Notes: generated by a model not told the origin, from the sequence alone. 64,000 nt of DNA from Paracoccus sp. (in: a-proteobacteria) (GCA_030538425.1 JAUNTZ010000007.1:1-64000), one strand, 5' to 3'; positions 55,048 through 64,000 are shown, counted from the first letter of the stretch. Translations and numbers: made by a program.

Positions 55048-55875
55048 TCAGGTCTCGTTCAGGATATAGCGGTGATAGCGTTGCAAAAGCGCCAGACCGA
55101 GCAGCGTGCAGACGGCAGAAATCCCGAACACATAGCTATAGCTCACATAATCGGCGGAATAGCTGTGATAAAACCCGTTGCGCATCTCACCGATGGCATG
55201 GGCGACGGGGTTATACCAAAGATAATCCCGCCAGGGCCGCGGCACGGCCTCCAGCGTGAAAAAGATGCATGAGATGATAAACAGCGGGCGTGTCAGGATG
55301 CTCCACAGTTTTTCCCAGACCGGGAAGAAGGAAAACAGAAAGCAGTTGAGCACCCCCACGCCCACCGCAAGCGCCGAGATCATCGCGTAGGACATCAGGA
55401 TCGGGCCGATCTGCGGGTCGGTGCGGGTTTCCCAGAAAATCATGATGCCCGCGAAAATGATATATCCGACAAGCAGTTGCGTCAGCAGATTGACCAGAAT
55501 CCGCGCGATCAGCGCATCGGTATAGGTCACCGCCGGATAAAACAGCAGCGCCCGAGAGAATTGCAGCGATGTCGCGACCTTACTGCTGATCTGCGTGAAC
55601 AGCAGCAGCGGCACCAGACCCGTGGCGTAAAAGATCTGAAAATTCACCCCCAGCATCGGCTGGCGCGAAACAACTGAGAAGACCATGGTCAGCAGCGCGA
55701 TACCGGCCACCGGCTCAAGGATGGCCCAGATATAGCCGCCGCCGGTCTTGCCGTAGGTGGTGGACATCTCGCGCAGCATCAGCGCCCAGATCGTGCGCAG
55801 CATGGCAAAGCGCCGCGTGCCATTGACGGGACGCAGCTTGCGCGGCGGTGAATTTGGTGCGGTCTGGTCGGTCAT
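55048..55875 (-). CDS. ABC-2 type permease for polysaccharide export (KpsM-like)
   Basis: 275 aa, six membrane helices. MLREMSTTYGKTGGGYIWAI near the N-terminus, PLLLFTQISSKVATSLQFS, and the C-terminal RPWRDYLWYNPVAHAIGEMRNGFY are typical of capsule/O-antigen export permeases. The partner ATPase (KpsT-like) is not adjacent. It exports a capsule-type polysaccharide, the kind of surface polymer GTA spikes bind. Confidence 0.87.
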   Translation of the reverse strand: MTDQTAPNSPPRKLRPVNGTRRFAMLRTIWALMLREMSTTYGKTGGGYIWAILEPVAGIALLTMVFSVVSRQPMLGVNFQIFYATGLVPLLLFTQISSKVATSLQFSRALLFYPAVTYTDALIARILVNLLTQLLVGYIIFAGIMIFWETRTDPQIGPILMSYAMISALAVGVGVLNCFLFSFFPVWEKLWSILTRPLFIISCIFFTLEAVPRPWRDYLWYNPVAHAIGEMRNGFYHSYSADYVSYSYVFGISAVCTLLGLALLQRYHRYILNET

Positions 55876-55993
55876 GGGCCTTCCCGCCCGCGCGGGCTTT
55901 GCGCGGGTGAGGCTGTCTTAGCGCGGCGTCACGGGGCTTGGCAAGGATCGGGCGCGCGCGGCTGCGTTGGGGGTGCGCCGCGGCAGGCTCGCG

Positions 55994-56356
55994 TCAGGCC
56001 TGCACAGCGCCGGTGCTGAATGAAACCGATTCGCCGCAGCCGCAACTGTCGGTCACGTTCGGGTTGCGGAACCGGAATCCGCTGTCCAGAAGGCCGGTTT
56101 CATAGTCGATTTCCGTGCCGAACAGGAACATCTGCGCCATGGGCGCGATCAGCACGCGGGCCGCGCCCTGTTCGACCACCTCTTCGCCGGGGGTGGGGGT
56201 CTCGGCCAGCTCCATCGTGTATTCCATCCCCGCGCAGCCGCCTTTTTTCAGGCCGATGCGCAGGCCAAAGGCCGCCTTGCCCGCCATCAGCCGGGCAATC
56301 TGCGCCTCGGCGGCGGGGCTGATGGTCACGGGGCTTTTGCCGGGGATCGAAAACAT
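55994..56356 (-). CDS. sufA: A-type iron-sulfur carrier (SufA-like)
   Basis: 120 aa. HesB/IscA fold with cysteines in LKKGGCAGMEYTM and TDSCGCGESVSF. Compared with the 3781-4107 protein it carries the SufA-like GKAAFGLRIGLKKGGC start and a longer tail. Symbol tentative because no other suf gene is present here. Confidence 0.85.
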   Translation of the reverse strand: MFSIPGKSPVTISPAAEAQIARLMAGKAAFGLRIGLKKGGCAGMEYTMELAETPTPGEEVVEQGAARVLIAPMAQMFLFGTEIDYETGLLDSGFRFRNPNVTDSCGCGESVSFSTGAVQA

Positions 56357-56476
56357 GGGAAACCTCTGTTGCGCAGGTTTAATGTAGGGGCGCGGGGGGC
56401 GCTTCTCAACCCTTGGCCGCGCCCCGTGTTGGGGCGCGGGTTATGAGTATTTTTGCACAGAAGAAGCCCCGAGGGC

Positions 56477-58642
56477 TCAAGCTGCGCCGATGGCCTGCGC
56501 GAAGGCGCTGCGATAGAGCTGCGACAGCTCGGCCAGATCGGCGGCGTCCTCGCCCAGTTGCACAGCCTGCCCGCCAAAGCTGCCGACCTGCGCCGCAGGG
56601 ATCCCGGCCTTTTGCGCGGCGGCAAGGATCACCTCCGCCCCGGCGGCATCGCAGGCGACCAGATAGCGGGCCTGATCCTCACCGAAGAGTTCCGCGATAT
56701 CGCTGCTGTCGAGCCGCAGGCCAAGCCCGGCACCCTCAGCCATCTCAAACGCGGCCAGTGCCAGCCCGCCATCCGACAGATCGGCACAGGCGCGGATCGA
56801 CCCCCGCATCTCGCGGATGAACGCACCGTGCTTGCGCTCGGCGTCCAGATCGACGGGCGGGGCGTCGCCTGCCTCGATGCCGAAGGCCTCGGCGGCAAGG
56901 GCGGATTGGCCCAGATGGCGGCCCGTGGCGCCGACCAGCAGCGCGACATCGCCCTCGGCAGGCTGACCGGCGATGAGATCCGCCAGATTCTCGATCAGGC
57001 CGACCCCGCCAATCGTGGGCGTGGGCAGGATGCCCTTGCCGTCGGTTTCGTTATAAAGCGACACGTTGCCCGACACGATCGGGAAATCAAGCGCGCGGCA
57101 AGCCTCACCGATCCCTTTGATCGCGCCGACGAGTTGCCCCATGATCTCGGGCTTTTCGGGATTGCCGAAGTTCAGGTTATCGGTCGTCGCAAGGGGCGTG
57201 GCGCCCACCGCGCAAAGGTTGCGATAGGCTTCGGCCACGGCCTGTTTGCCGCCTGCGTAAGGGTTGGCCTTGACGTAGCGCGGGGTCACATCGCTGGTAA
57301 AGGCAAGCGCCTTGTCGGTGCCATGGACCCGCACCACACCCGCGCCCATGCCGGGACGGCGGATCGTGTCGGCGCCGACCTGCGTGTCATATTGTTCCCA
57401 GACCCATGCCTTATGCGCATGGTTGGGTGAGCCGATCAGCGCGCGCAGCGCCGCAATCGGCGTGATCCGGGGCAGCGCGTCAAGCGCCGCAGGGGCGAGG
57501 GTTTCGACCCAAGGCCGATCATATTCCGGCGCGCTGCTGGAGAGTTTCGACAGCGGCAGATCGGCCACGACTTCATTGCCATGCAGGATCAGGAAACGGT
57601 CCTCGGCAATGGTTTCACCGACCACGGCGAAATCGAGATCCCATTTTTCAAAGATCGCCCGCGCCTCGGCCTCACGCTCGGGCTTGAGCACCATCAGCAT
57701 CCGTTCCTGGCTTTCCGACAGCATCATCTCATAGGCGGTCATGGCGTTTTCGCGCTGCGGGACGTGATCGAGGTTGAGCTGAATCCCAAGCCCGCCCTTG
57801 TCACCCATCTCGACCGCCGAACAGGTGAGCCCCGCCGCGCCCATATCCTGAATCGAGATCACGGAATCGGTCGCCATCAGTTCCAGGCAGGCTTCCAGCA
57901 GGCATTTTTCGGTGAAGGGGTCGCCGACCTGCACGGTGGGGCGCTTTTCCTCGATCGTGTCGTCAAACTCGGCGGAGGCCATGGTCGCGCCGCCGACGCC
58001 ATCGCGGCCGGTTTTCGCGCCCAGATACACCACCGGCATACCGACGCCCGAGGCGGCCGAGTAGAAAATCTTGTCCGTATCGGCCAGACCGGCGGCAAAG
58101 GCGTTCACCAGACAGTTGCCGTCATAAGCGGGGTGGAATCGCACCTCGCCGCCGACGTTCGGCACACCGAATGCGTTGCCATAGGCACCGATGCCTTCGA
58201 CCACGCCTTTGACCAGATGCGCGGTCTTAGGGTGTTCGGGGCGGCCAAAGCTCAGCGCGTCCATCGCGGCAATCGGGCGCGCGCCCATGGTGAACACGTC
58301 GCGCAGGATGCCGCCGACGCCGGTCGCCGCGCCCTGATGGGGCTCGATATAGGAGGGGTGGTTGTGGCTTTCCATTTTGAAAACAACGGCTTGCCCGTCG
58401 CCGATATCCACGACGCCTGCGTTTTCGCCGGGGCCGCAAATGACCTGCGGGCCTTCGGTATGCAGGGTGCGCAGCCATTTCTTCGACGATTTATAGGAAC
58501 AATGCTCATTCCACATCGCGCTGAAAATGCCGAGTTCCGTAAAGGTCGGCTCGCGTCCGATGATCTCAAGGATGCGCTGATATTCGTCGGGCTTCAGCCC
58601 ATGGGCTGCGATCAGCTCTTCGGTGATGGTCGGATCGGTCAT
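56477..58642 (-). CDS. purL: Phosphoribosylformylglycinamidine synthase, large subunit
   Basis: 721 aa small-type PurL. Amidates FGAR to FGAM in purine synthesis together with PurS and Pur[52 protein letters not shown], and [14 protein letters not shown] are diagnostic. Start at 58642 ([10 protein letters not shown]) with AAAGGGGG just upstream; a longer open frame upstream crosses a terminator and is rejected. Confidence 0.96.
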   Translation of the reverse strand: MTDPTITEELIAAHGLKPDEYQRILEIIGREPTFTELGIFSAMWNEHCSYKSSKKWLRTLHTEGPQVICGPGENAGVVDIGDGQAVVFKMESHNHPSYIEPHQGAATGVGGILRDVFTMGARPIAAMDALSFGRPEHPKTAHLVKGVVEGIGAYGNAFGVPNVGGEVRFHPAYDGNCLVNAFAAGLADTDKIFYSAASGVGMPVVYLGAKTGRDGVGGATMASAEFDDTIEEKRPTVQVGDPFTEKCLLEACLELMATDSVISIQDMGAAGLTCSAVEMGDKGGLGIQLNLDHVPQRENAMTAYEMMLSESQERMLMVLKPEREAEARAIFEKWDLDFAVVGETIAEDRFLILHGNEVVADLPLSKLSSSAPEYDRPWVETLAPAALDALPRITPIAALRALIGSPNHAHKAWVWEQYDTQVGADTIRRPGMGAGVVRVHGTDKALAFTSDVTPRYVKANPYAGGKQAVAEAYRNLCAVGATPLATTDNLNFGNPEKPEIMGQLVGAIKGIGEACRALDFPIVSGNVSLYNETDGKGILPTPTIGGVGLIENLADLIAGQPAEGDVALLVGATGRHLGQSALAAEAFGIEAGDAPPVDLDAERKHGAFIREMRGSIRACADLSDGGLALAAFEMAEGAGLGLRLDSSDIAELFGEDQARYLVACDAAGAEVILAAAQKAGIPAAQVGSFGGQAVQLGEDAADLAELSQLYRSAFAQAIGAA

Positions 58643-58720
58643 GGCAGCCCCCTTTGGCATTTGCCGCGTTTTAGGACCAACCGCGCGCCATGGAAAGGCC
58701 CGCGCCCCTGCACGATGCGC

Positions 58721-58747
58721 AAAAAAAAGACCGGGCAAGGCCCGGCC
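58721..58747 (-). terminator. Intrinsic terminator upstream of purL
   Basis: On the minus strand: GGCCGGGC (58747-58740), loop CTT, GCCCGGTC with one G-U pair, then T8 (58728-58721) after TC. It ends transcripts entering from the GTA lysis operon or the candidate small RNA, before the purL leader. Confidence 0.85.
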
Positions 58748-58819
58748 TGAAGTCCAACAGGGAGGTGAAGGGCAAAGAGTTGCCTCTGTCGCGCCTTCGC
58801 TGTCTGAATTATGGGCAGA
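58721..58819 (-). ncRNA. Candidate small RNA between holin gene and purL
   Basis: The 280-bp gap holds a TATGAT -10 element (58831-58826), a 20-bp palindrome over the -35 region, and a strong terminator, but no protein gene. The implied transcript of about 99 nt has a small hairpin GGCAA/TTGCC and an exposed CACCTCCCTGTTGG stretch able to pair with Shine-Dalgarno sequences, as in several Rhodobacter sRNAs. The -35 match is poor, so promoter use would need an activator, or the segment is just the lysis-operon trailer. Confidence 0.35.
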
Positions 58820-58841
58820 ATGAGGATCATACAAGATAAAT

Positions 58842-58861
58842 CATGCTGCACTTGCAGCATG
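58842..58861. promoter_or_regulatory. Palindrome resembling a PhaR-type site
   Basis: CATGCTGCACTTGCAGCATG: 9-bp perfect arms around 2 bp. Its core CTGC-N4-GCAG fits the CTGC-N3-4-GCAG pattern described for the polyhydroxybutyrate regulator PhaR of Paracoccus/Rhodobacter. No phasin gene is adjacent. Confidence 0.45.
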
Positions 58862-58922
58862 GCCGCTATGCGTTACCGTCATGCCACAATCGACTTTCGT
58901 CGTATTATCGCAGAAAAACCCA

Positions 58923-59441
58923 TTATTTACGATAGCTTGCCGCCCATTCCGCAAGTGCCGGGTTGTCGGCAAAGTGGGACATCGGCACCGGCGTCTTTTC
59001 GCCTGTGGGCTGCTCCATCTCCGGCACCGGGGGCTGAACGGTTTTGCGAATGCGATAATAATGGGCTTCGCGCGCGCCGAAATAGAACGAGACGATGGCG
59101 CCCAGCAGCCACCAAAGCGGCTCGGGGATGGTCGCAAGCCCCTGCATCCGCAGCCCGAACCCCGCAGGTTCCGCCATCGCATAGACAAACAGCCCAAGCG
59201 TGCCAAGCGCAAGCGCAGGGCGGGGCAGGCGGTTCAGACCGTTGACGAAACTGTCGAACCAATGCGCGGGGGCGTGGCTGAACTCACCGCCATGCTGGCT
59301 GATGGCATGGGCATAGGCGGCCTCGTCCAGCTCCATCCGGCGGGTGGCGTTGGGGGTAAAGACCTCGGCCATGCCGGTGGCGGCATTGCCGATGGCGGTG
59401 GCGGTGGGGCCAAGGCCCAGAATTCGGCTCATCATGCCCAT
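58923..59441 (-). CDS. GTA holin (3TM holin family)
   Basis: 172 aa. Starts MSRILGLGPTATAIGNAATGMAEVF, matching 'holin of 3TMs, for gene-transfer release'. Membrane segments around residues 75-95 (ALALGTLGLFVYAMAEPAG) and 107-122 (PLWWLLGAIVSFYFGAREA); charged C-terminus. In Rhodobacter capsulatus the homologous holin, with an endolysin, lyses producer cells to release GTA particles. It overlaps the endolysin gene by 10 bp. Confidence 0.88.
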   Translation of the reverse strand: MGMMSRILGLGPTATAIGNAATGMAEVFTPNATRRMELDEAAYAHAISQHGGEFSHAPAHWFDSFVNGLNRLPRPALALGTLGLFVYAMAEPAGFGLRMQGLATIPEPLWWLLGAIVSFYFGAREAHYYRIRKTVQPPVPEMEQPTGEKTPVPMSHFADNPALAEWAASYRK

Positions 59442-60040
59442 TTGGCGGTCCTTTGCTGATGCTGCGCGGCGGTGAGGTGAAAGCGGGGCGCGATGAACGC
59501 CTCGGCCCGCGTGATCCAGCCGCCCTTGCCGCCCGCGCGGGTGCGGGCATATTTGCGGCTGGCGGGGCGGGCATCGGCAAGCGCATAGTAATAGTTGCGC
59601 CGCGCGATGCCGTAGCCATCGGCGATATGGCGCGGTGCGGCACGGGCCGCAGCCCCGGCTGCCGCGATGGTCTGCGGCCCGATCACCCCGTCATCGGCGC
59701 AGGGAAAGCCCATCGCGCTGATCATCCGCTGCAGGATTTTGACCGCATTCGCGCCGGCATTGACATACATATCGAACATGGACGCCTGCAGCGGTTCGGG
59801 CATCCGGTCGATGCGCGGGCGGCGATAGTAATGTTCCTTATAGATATCCACCGCCTGCGCACGGGTGAGCGCCCGCACATCGGCCACGTCAATGCGCCCG
59901 TCGCGGTTGAGATCCAGCCCAAGCCTGCGCATCGTGCCGATGGTGACGCCGTATTTCGTCGCCCCGCCCGGATCGTCGGGGTCATTCACAAAGCCCCCCT
60001 CGCGCGCCACGATCTCGGCGGCGATCTGATCGACATTCAT
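59432..60040 (-). CDS. GTA endolysin, glycoside hydrolase family 108 with PG-binding domain
   Basis: 202 aa. GH108 signature near the N-terminus: catalytic Glu14 in IVAREGGFVNDPDDPGGATKYGV (split), then an EF-hand-like DLNRDGRIDVAD and a C-terminal peptidoglycan-binding_3 domain (DDGVIGPQTIAAAG). No signal peptide, so it depends on the holin. The gene lies behind a CtrA box and its SD sits in a hairpin (see findings). Confidence 0.92.
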   Translation of the reverse strand: MNVDQIAAEIVAREGGFVNDPDDPGGATKYGVTIGTMRRLGLDLNRDGRIDVADVRALTRAQAVDIYKEHYYRRPRIDRMPEPLQASMFDMYVNAGANAVKILQRMISAMGFPCADDGVIGPQTIAAAGAAARAAPRHIADGYGIARRNYYYALADARPASRKYARTRAGGKGGWITRAEAFIAPRFHLTAAQHQQRTAKWA

Positions 60041-60045
60041 CTGTC

Positions 60046-60073
60046 GTCCCCTTTTCGCAATGAAAACGGGGAC
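60046..60073 (-). promoter_or_regulatory. RBS-sequestering hairpin of the endolysin mRNA
   Basis: In minus-strand mRNA, GTCCCC-(G)-TTTTC pairs with GAAAA-GGGGAC: 11 bp with one bulge (60067) and a 5-nt loop. The 3' arm contains the SD AAAAGGGGA of the endolysin, 8 nt from its ATG. Translation should be low unless the hairpin opens. Confidence 0.65.
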
Positions 60074-60090
60074 AGGTTGGGGCCGGTTGG

Positions 60091-60105
60091 TTAACGCAGG
60101 GTTAA
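60091..60105 (-). promoter_or_regulatory. Full CtrA box (TTAA-N7-TTAA) upstream of lysis genes
   Basis: TTAACGCAGGGTTAA is an exact TTAA-N7-TTAA; read on the minus strand it continues to TTAAC as in the consensus. It is centred about 58 nt before the endolysin start and suits the -35 region of its promoter. It is the only full CtrA motif noticed in the window. Confidence 0.75.
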
Positions 60106-60121
60106 ACCGGCGAGCGTTGCC

Positions 60122-60565
60122 TTACGCGTTGGGGTCCACATAAACGCCGGTTTCTTTCAGCGAATCCATCACCTCGCGCGGCATATAGTTCTCATCATGC
60201 TTGGCGAGGATTTCGGACGCCACAAAGACCCCATTTTCCAGCCGCCCGGTGCCGATCATGCCCTGACCTTCCTGAAAGAGGTCCGGCAACACGCCCTGAA
60301 AGCTGACCGCGATCACCTCAGCGCCGTCGGTCACGCGAAAGCTGATCACCTCACTTTGGCCGCGCATCAGGCTGCCTTCCTCAACCAGACCGCCAAGGCG
60401 GAAGGTCTCGGTCGCCTCGGGCGGGGCCTCGACGACCTGCGAGGGTGAGCGATAGAGGTTGATGCCGTCGCGGAAGGCGTAGCCAATCAGCGGCACCGCG
60501 ATCAGAAGCATCAGCGCGGTAACCAGAAGGATCTGGATGCGGCGTTGTTTCTTGAGCGATTTCAT
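60122..60565 (-). CDS. ccmE: Cytochrome c-type biogenesis heme chaperone CcmE
   Basis: 147 aa. Periplasmic heme chaperone anchored by one N-terminal helix (IQILLVTALMLLIAVPLIGYA). Covalent heme histidine His123 with Tyr127 in AKHDENYMP. OB-fold core with RLGGLVEEGSL and FQGVLPDLFQEGQG. Other ccm genes are not in the window. Confidence 0.96.
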   Translation of the reverse strand: MKSLKKQRRIQILLVTALMLLIAVPLIGYAFRDGINLYRSPSQVVEAPPEATETFRLGGLVEEGSLMRGQSEVISFRVTDGAEVIAVSFQGVLPDLFQEGQGMIGTGRLENGVFVASEILAKHDENYMPREVMDSLKETGVYVDPNA

Positions 60566-60583
60566 ATCGTTCCTCCTGCTTGT

Positions 60584-61396
60584 TCAGGCGGCTTCAAATC
60601 TGATTTTGCGCCGCAGAAACTGCGTCGCCTTGGATGAGACGCGGGCCGGGTCGCCCGTGGTCAGATAGGTGCTCTCCTGTCCCGGGCCTGCGAATTCGGG
60701 GCGGCGGGTCAGGTAATCGGCAAGGCTTTCCGCGACCAGATCAGCCTGGCTGAACACCTTGACCTCGGGGCCGAGTGCGGCCTGAAAGGCGGGCTCCATC
60801 AGCGGGTAATGGGTGCAGCCCAGAATCGCGGCCTGCGGATGCGGCATCCGGCGTTTGAGCGCCTCGACATGGCTTGTCACAAGCGCCTCGGCCAGAATTT
60901 CGTCGCCATCCTCAATGGCATCGACCACGCCGCCACAGGGCTGCGCCTCAACATCGACGCCAATCGCGCGAAAGGCCAGTTCGCGCTGAAAGGCGCGGCT
61001 GGCGACGGTGGCGGGGGTGGCAAACAGGGCCACATGCTTGACCTCGACCTCTCGCGGGGGGGAATTGTCGCCCCATTGCCGCTCGGTCAGCGCCTCGATC
61101 AGCGGCACGAAGACGCCCAGGACGCGCTTGCCCTCAGGCACGAAGCCTTCCTGCATCCGGCGCAAAGCCGCCGCAGAGGCCGTGTTGCAGGCCAGAATCA
61201 CCAGATCGCAGCCCCGATCCCACAGCTTTTGCGTGGCGGCGCAGGTCAGCTCATAGATATCGTCGGCGGTGCGCACGCCATAAGGCGCGTGCGCGCTGTC
61301 GGCGAAATAGACAAGCGGCAGATCGGGCAGGCGGTGCTGAATCGCCCTGTGGACGGTCAGCCCGCCAAGTCCCGAATCGAATACGCCAACTGCCAT
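60584..61396 (-). CDS. murI: Glutamate racemase
   Basis: 270 aa. Supplies D-glutamate for peptidoglycan. [14 protein letters not shown] at the N-terminus, first catalytic Cys70 in [11 protein letters not shown], second in [10 protein letters not shown]. It lies 18 bp before ccmE on the same strand and may be cotranscribed. Confidence 0.95.
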   Translation of the reverse strand: MAVGVFDSGLGGLTVHRAIQHRLPDLPLVYFADSAHAPYGVRTADDIYELTCAATQKLWDRGCDLVILACNTASAAALRRMQEGFVPEGKRVLGVFVPLIEALTERQWGDNSPPREVEVKHVALFATPATVASRAFQRELAFRAIGVDVEAQPCGGVVDAIEDGDEILAEALVTSHVEALKRRMPHPQAAILGCTHYPLMEPAFQAALGPEVKVFSQADLVAESLADYLTRRPEFAGPGQESTYLTTGDPARVSSKATQFLRRKIRFEAA

Positions 61397-61480
61397 CTAT
61401 TTGCCCCTGTCAGGCTGATTTTCTCAGATTATCCCTGAGATAAGCCCGACAGGCGCAAAAGTCCATTGCAAGGCGGCGGG

Positions 61481-64000
61481 TCATTCCGCCGCATGGCGGG
61501 TCGGACGGCCGCCCTCGCGGAACTCGGCCAGAAGCGCCTCTCGACGCCGGGCGGCCTGCTCGGCGGCCTGTTCCTTGATGATGCCATAGCCGCGCACGTC
61601 CAGAGGCAGGCGGGCCAGATCGCGCAGCACCTCGATATTCGCGTCACTGGCCTGCGGCAGAAGGCTGCGCATATCGCCCTCAAACTCGGCAATCGCGGCG
61701 CGTTCATGGCGGCGCTCGGCGGTGTAGCCGAACGGGTCGAACATGCCGCCGCGCAGCCCCTTCATCCGCGAGAGCAGGCGGAAGAGCGGTAGCACCCAAG
61801 GCCCGAACTCACGCTTTTTGGGGCGGCCCGAGGGGTCGCGGCCCGGCAGGGTCGGGGGGGCGAGATGGAAGGAGATGCGGGTATCACCCTCAAAGGTTTC
61901 AGCCAGTTTGTCGGCAGTTTGCAGATGCAGCCGCGCGACCTCATATTCGTCCTTATAGGCCAGGAGCTTATAGTAACCCTCAGCGACATCTGCGCGGATC
62001 GCCTCGGGGGCCATGGCGACCAGATCGCGGAACCGTGCGGCCAGTGCCTCATCCTGATAATCGACCAGACGCGCGGCGCGATATTCGATGGGGTCGGGGC
62101 GCGCGGCCTCACCCTCAGGCGCAAGCAGGCGCGCGACGCCCAGATGATCGGTCATCGCCCATCGGCCAATCGCAAAGGCGCGTTGGTTCTCGGCCACCTT
62201 GGCACCGTTGAGCTCAATCGCGGTCAGGATCGCCTCTTCGCTCAGCGGGATCAGCCCCTGCTGCCAGGCTGCGCCAAGCACCAGCATGTTCGAATAGATC
62301 GAGTCGCCAAGTGCCTTGAGCGCAAGCTGCGACGCATCAAAGAACGCCACGCCCTCGGCCCCCAGCCGCGCCTCAAGCGACATTTTCAGCCGGTCCGCCG
62401 GGATCTGGAAATCGCGGTTGGTGGTGAATTCGCCGGTGATGATCTCATGATCGTTGACCACCGCGCCGGTGCGGCCATGGGTCATCAGCCCGATGGTTTT
62501 CGCCCCCGCCGTGACGACCAGATCGCCGCCGATGATGCAATCCGCCTCACCCACCGCGACGCGGATTGCGGAGATATCCTCAGGCCGGTTGGCAAGCCGC
62601 AGATGGATATGCACCGCGCCGCCCTTCTGGGCCAGACCCGCCATCTCCATCATGCCCGCGCCCTTGCCGTCGATATGGGCCGCCTGTGCCAGAACCGCGC
62701 CGATGGTGACGACGCCCGTGCCGCCCACGCCGGTGATGACAAGGTTATGCGTGCCGCTGATCTGGGGCAGGGTCGGCGCGGGCAGGTCGGGCAGGTCCAT
62801 CGCCGCCGCGCGCGGTTTGCGCAGCTTGCCGCCCCGCACCGACACAAAGGACGGGCAGAAGCCTTTGACGCAGGAGTAATCCTTGTTGCACGACGACTGA
62901 TCAATCGCCCGCTTGCGGCCCAGTTCCGTGTCAAGCGGCACGACCGAGACACAGTTCGACTGGACCGAGCAATCGCCGCAGCCTTCGCAGATATCGGGGT
63001 TGATCCAGACGCGGCGATCCGGGTCGGGGAAGTCACCCTTCTTGCGGCGGCGCCGCTTCTCCGCCGCACAGGTCTGGATGTAGATAATCGCCGAGGTGCC
63101 GCCCAACTCCTCCAGTTCCTTCTGGATGTTCAGCATCTTGTCGCGGGTCTCAAACCGCATGCCGGACGGAAACGCGCTTTGGGCGACATCCTCTTTTTCG
63201 TCATAGACGACGATCACCGGCTTGACCCCCATCGCGACCAGTTCATGCGCGATTTGGGGCGCGGTCAGCTCACCCTCATTGGGCTGGCCGCCGGTCATGG
63301 CGACCGCGTCGTTGAACAGCACCTTGTAGGTAATCGAGGTTTTCGCCGCGACCGCCGCGCGGATCGCCAGAATGCCCGAATGGTTATAGGTGCCGTCACC
63401 AAGGTTCTGGAACACATGGTTGCGGGTCGAGAACGGCGCCTCACCGACCCAGTTCACGCCCTCACCGCCCATCTGGGTGAAGCCGGTCGTCTCACGGTCC
63501 ATCCATTGCACCATATAGTGACAGCCGATGCCCGCATAGGCGCGGCTGCCCTCGGGCAGGCGGGTCGAAGTATTATGCGGACAGCCCGAGCAGAACCACG
63601 GCGTGCGCGTAGTGATCTCGGGGGCGTTGTCATTGCGCCGCGCCTCGGTCAGCCGGGTGAGACCTGCGCGCAGGCTTTCGGTGCCGCGCCCTTCCTCGAT
63701 CAGGATGCCGCCCAGTTTTTCGGCAATCATCACCGGATCAAGCGCATAGCGGGTCGGGAACACCTCTTCGCCGGTGCGGTCATGGTGCCAGCCGATGACA
63801 CGGCGGCCATGGCGGTTGTCGAAAATCGCCTCTTTGACCTGAACCTCGATCAGCTTGCGCTTTTCCTCGATCACGACGATCAGGTCGAGCGGTTCGGACC
63901 ATTCCTGAAACGACTTCATATCCATCGGGAAGGTCTGGCCGATCTTGTAGGTCGAGATGCCCAGCCGTTCGGCCTCTGCCTCACCGATGCCCAGCAGAGA
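61481..64000 (-). CDS. Indolepyruvate ferredoxin oxidoreductase, fused alpha/beta (5' end outside window)
   Basis: The frame is open to the window edge; 840 residues of the C-terminal part are present of a protein usually near 1,130-1,160 aa. Contains thiamine-PP-dependent core segments (CSGCPHNTSTRLPEGSRAY, GDGTYNHSGILAIRAA), a ferredoxin-like 4Fe-4S segment (NPDICEGCGDCSVQSNC, then CNKDYSCVKGFCPSF) and the gamma-type domain (GVGGTGVVTIGAVLAQAA). Oxidatively decarboxylates aryl pyruvates to aryl-acetyl-CoA with reduction of ferredoxin. Confidence 0.93.
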   Translation of the reverse strand, partial: SLLGIGEAEAERLGISTYKIGQTFPMDMKSFQEWSEPLDLIVVIEEKRKLIEVQVKEAIFDNRHGRRVIGWHHDRTGEEVFPTRYALDPVMIAEKLGGILIEEGRGTESLRAGLTRLTEARRNDNAPEITTRTPWFCSGCPHNTSTRLPEGSRAYAGIGCHYMVQWMDRETTGFTQMGGEGVNWVGEAPFSTRNHVFQNLGDGTYNHSGILAIRAAVAAKTSITYKVLFNDAVAMTGGQPNEGELTAPQIAHELVAMGVKPVIVVYDEKEDVAQSAFPSGMRFETRDKMLNIQKELEELGGTSAIIYIQTCAAEKRRRRKKGDFPDPDRRVWINPDICEGCGDCSVQSNCVSVVPLDTELGRKRAIDQSSCNKDYSCVKGFCPSFVSVRGGKLRKPRAAAMDLPDLPAPTLPQISGTHNLVITGVGGTGVVTIGAVLAQAAHIDGKGAGMMEMAGLAQKGGAVHIHLRLANRPEDISAIRVAVGEADCIIGGDLVVTAGAKTIGLMTHGRTGAVVNDHEIITGEFTTNRDFQIPADRLKMSLEARLGAEGVAFFDASQLALKALGDSIYSNMLVLGAAWQQGLIPLSEEAILTAIELNGAKVAENQRAFAIGRWAMTDHLGVARLLAPEGEAARPDPIEYRAARLVDYQDEALAARFRDLVAMAPEAIRADVAEGYYKLLAYKDEYEVARLHLQTADKLAETFEGDTRISFHLAPPTLPGRDPSGRPKKREFGPWVLPLFRLLSRMKGLRGGMFDPFGYTAERRHERAAIAEFEGDMRSLLPQASDANIEVLRDLARLPLDVRGYGIIKEQAAEQAARRREALLAEFREGGRPTRHAAE

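Noticed and set aside
58643..58834. Upstream extension of purL
   Set aside because: It crosses an intrinsic terminator, and homologues begin at the ATG at 58642 with a good SD.

Overview
The window is high-GC DNA that reads as chromosome of a Rhodobacteraceae-type alphaproteobacterium. The evidence is gene content: a fabA-fabB-fabI run, class I lysyl-tRNA synthetase, ThyX, FAD assembly factor SdhE, CcmE, a fused indolepyruvate ferredoxin oxidoreductase, and the holin/endolysin pair of the Rhodobacterales gene transfer agent (GTA). The genus cannot be read from the sequence. No rRNA, tRNA, CRISPR array, IS element or plasmid gene was seen.

Layout. 1-6.6 kb: 3' part of a fused aldehyde dehydrogenase, transglutaminase-like protein, dGTPase, IscA-type Fe-S protein, CNNM/CBS membrane protein, exonuclease III and a CsbD-like protein. 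6.6-13.4 kb: YejA-type solute-binding protein, a probable small RNA with its own promoter and terminator, 3-hydroxybutyrate dehydrogenase, aspartate aminotransferase, sdhE, a MarR-type regulator, gloA, thyX. 13.4-19.4 kb: hydrolase, fabI/fabB/fabA, two poorly known genes, and infC with an AUA start codon. 19.4-20.65 kb: a gene-free array of degenerate repeats of about 120 bp. 20.65-28.5 kb: dut, moeB-like, lipoprotein, SH3 protein, 2-hydroxyacid dehydrogenase, nagBA, fahA and a divergent MarR regulator with a palindromic operator.

28.5-34.5 kb holds a compact accessory locus. A TetR regulator and a sulfotransferase face a four-gene operon encoding a KAS III-like enzyme, an SDR reductase, a metallo-beta-lactamase-fold hydrolase and an adenylate-forming ligase. 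Two copies of one palindrome flank the divergent promoters. The enzyme set resembles parts of the ole (olefin/beta-lactone) and pqs (quinolone signal) pathways and is the best candidate for an undescribed metabolic system.

34.7-42.1 kb: FAH-family protein, TerB-like protein, lysS, a large beta-helix protein resembling phage/GTA spikes, a second repeat region, and a SulP transporter. 42.3-51.6 kb is an acetate module: acs, a DUF4212/sodium-solute symporter pair, a cNMP/CBS/DUF294 protein, a small membrane protein, a receiver-only response regulator, an ORF made of three degenerate copies of that receiver's C-terminus, and a membrane-anchored DnaQ-type exonuclease. 51.6-52.5 kb is another repeat region. 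52.5-64 kb, all on the minus strand: two hydrolases, a polysaccharide-export permease, sufA-like, purL, the GTA lysis cassette behind a full CtrA box, ccmE, murI and the 3' part of the indolepyruvate oxidoreductase gene.

The most unusual structural feature is recurrent. At five places the 3' end or terminator of a gene has been copied downstream as a degenerate tandem array (periods about 118, 157, 135, 140 and 127 bp), filling intergenic space or, in one case, making a new ORF inside an operon.
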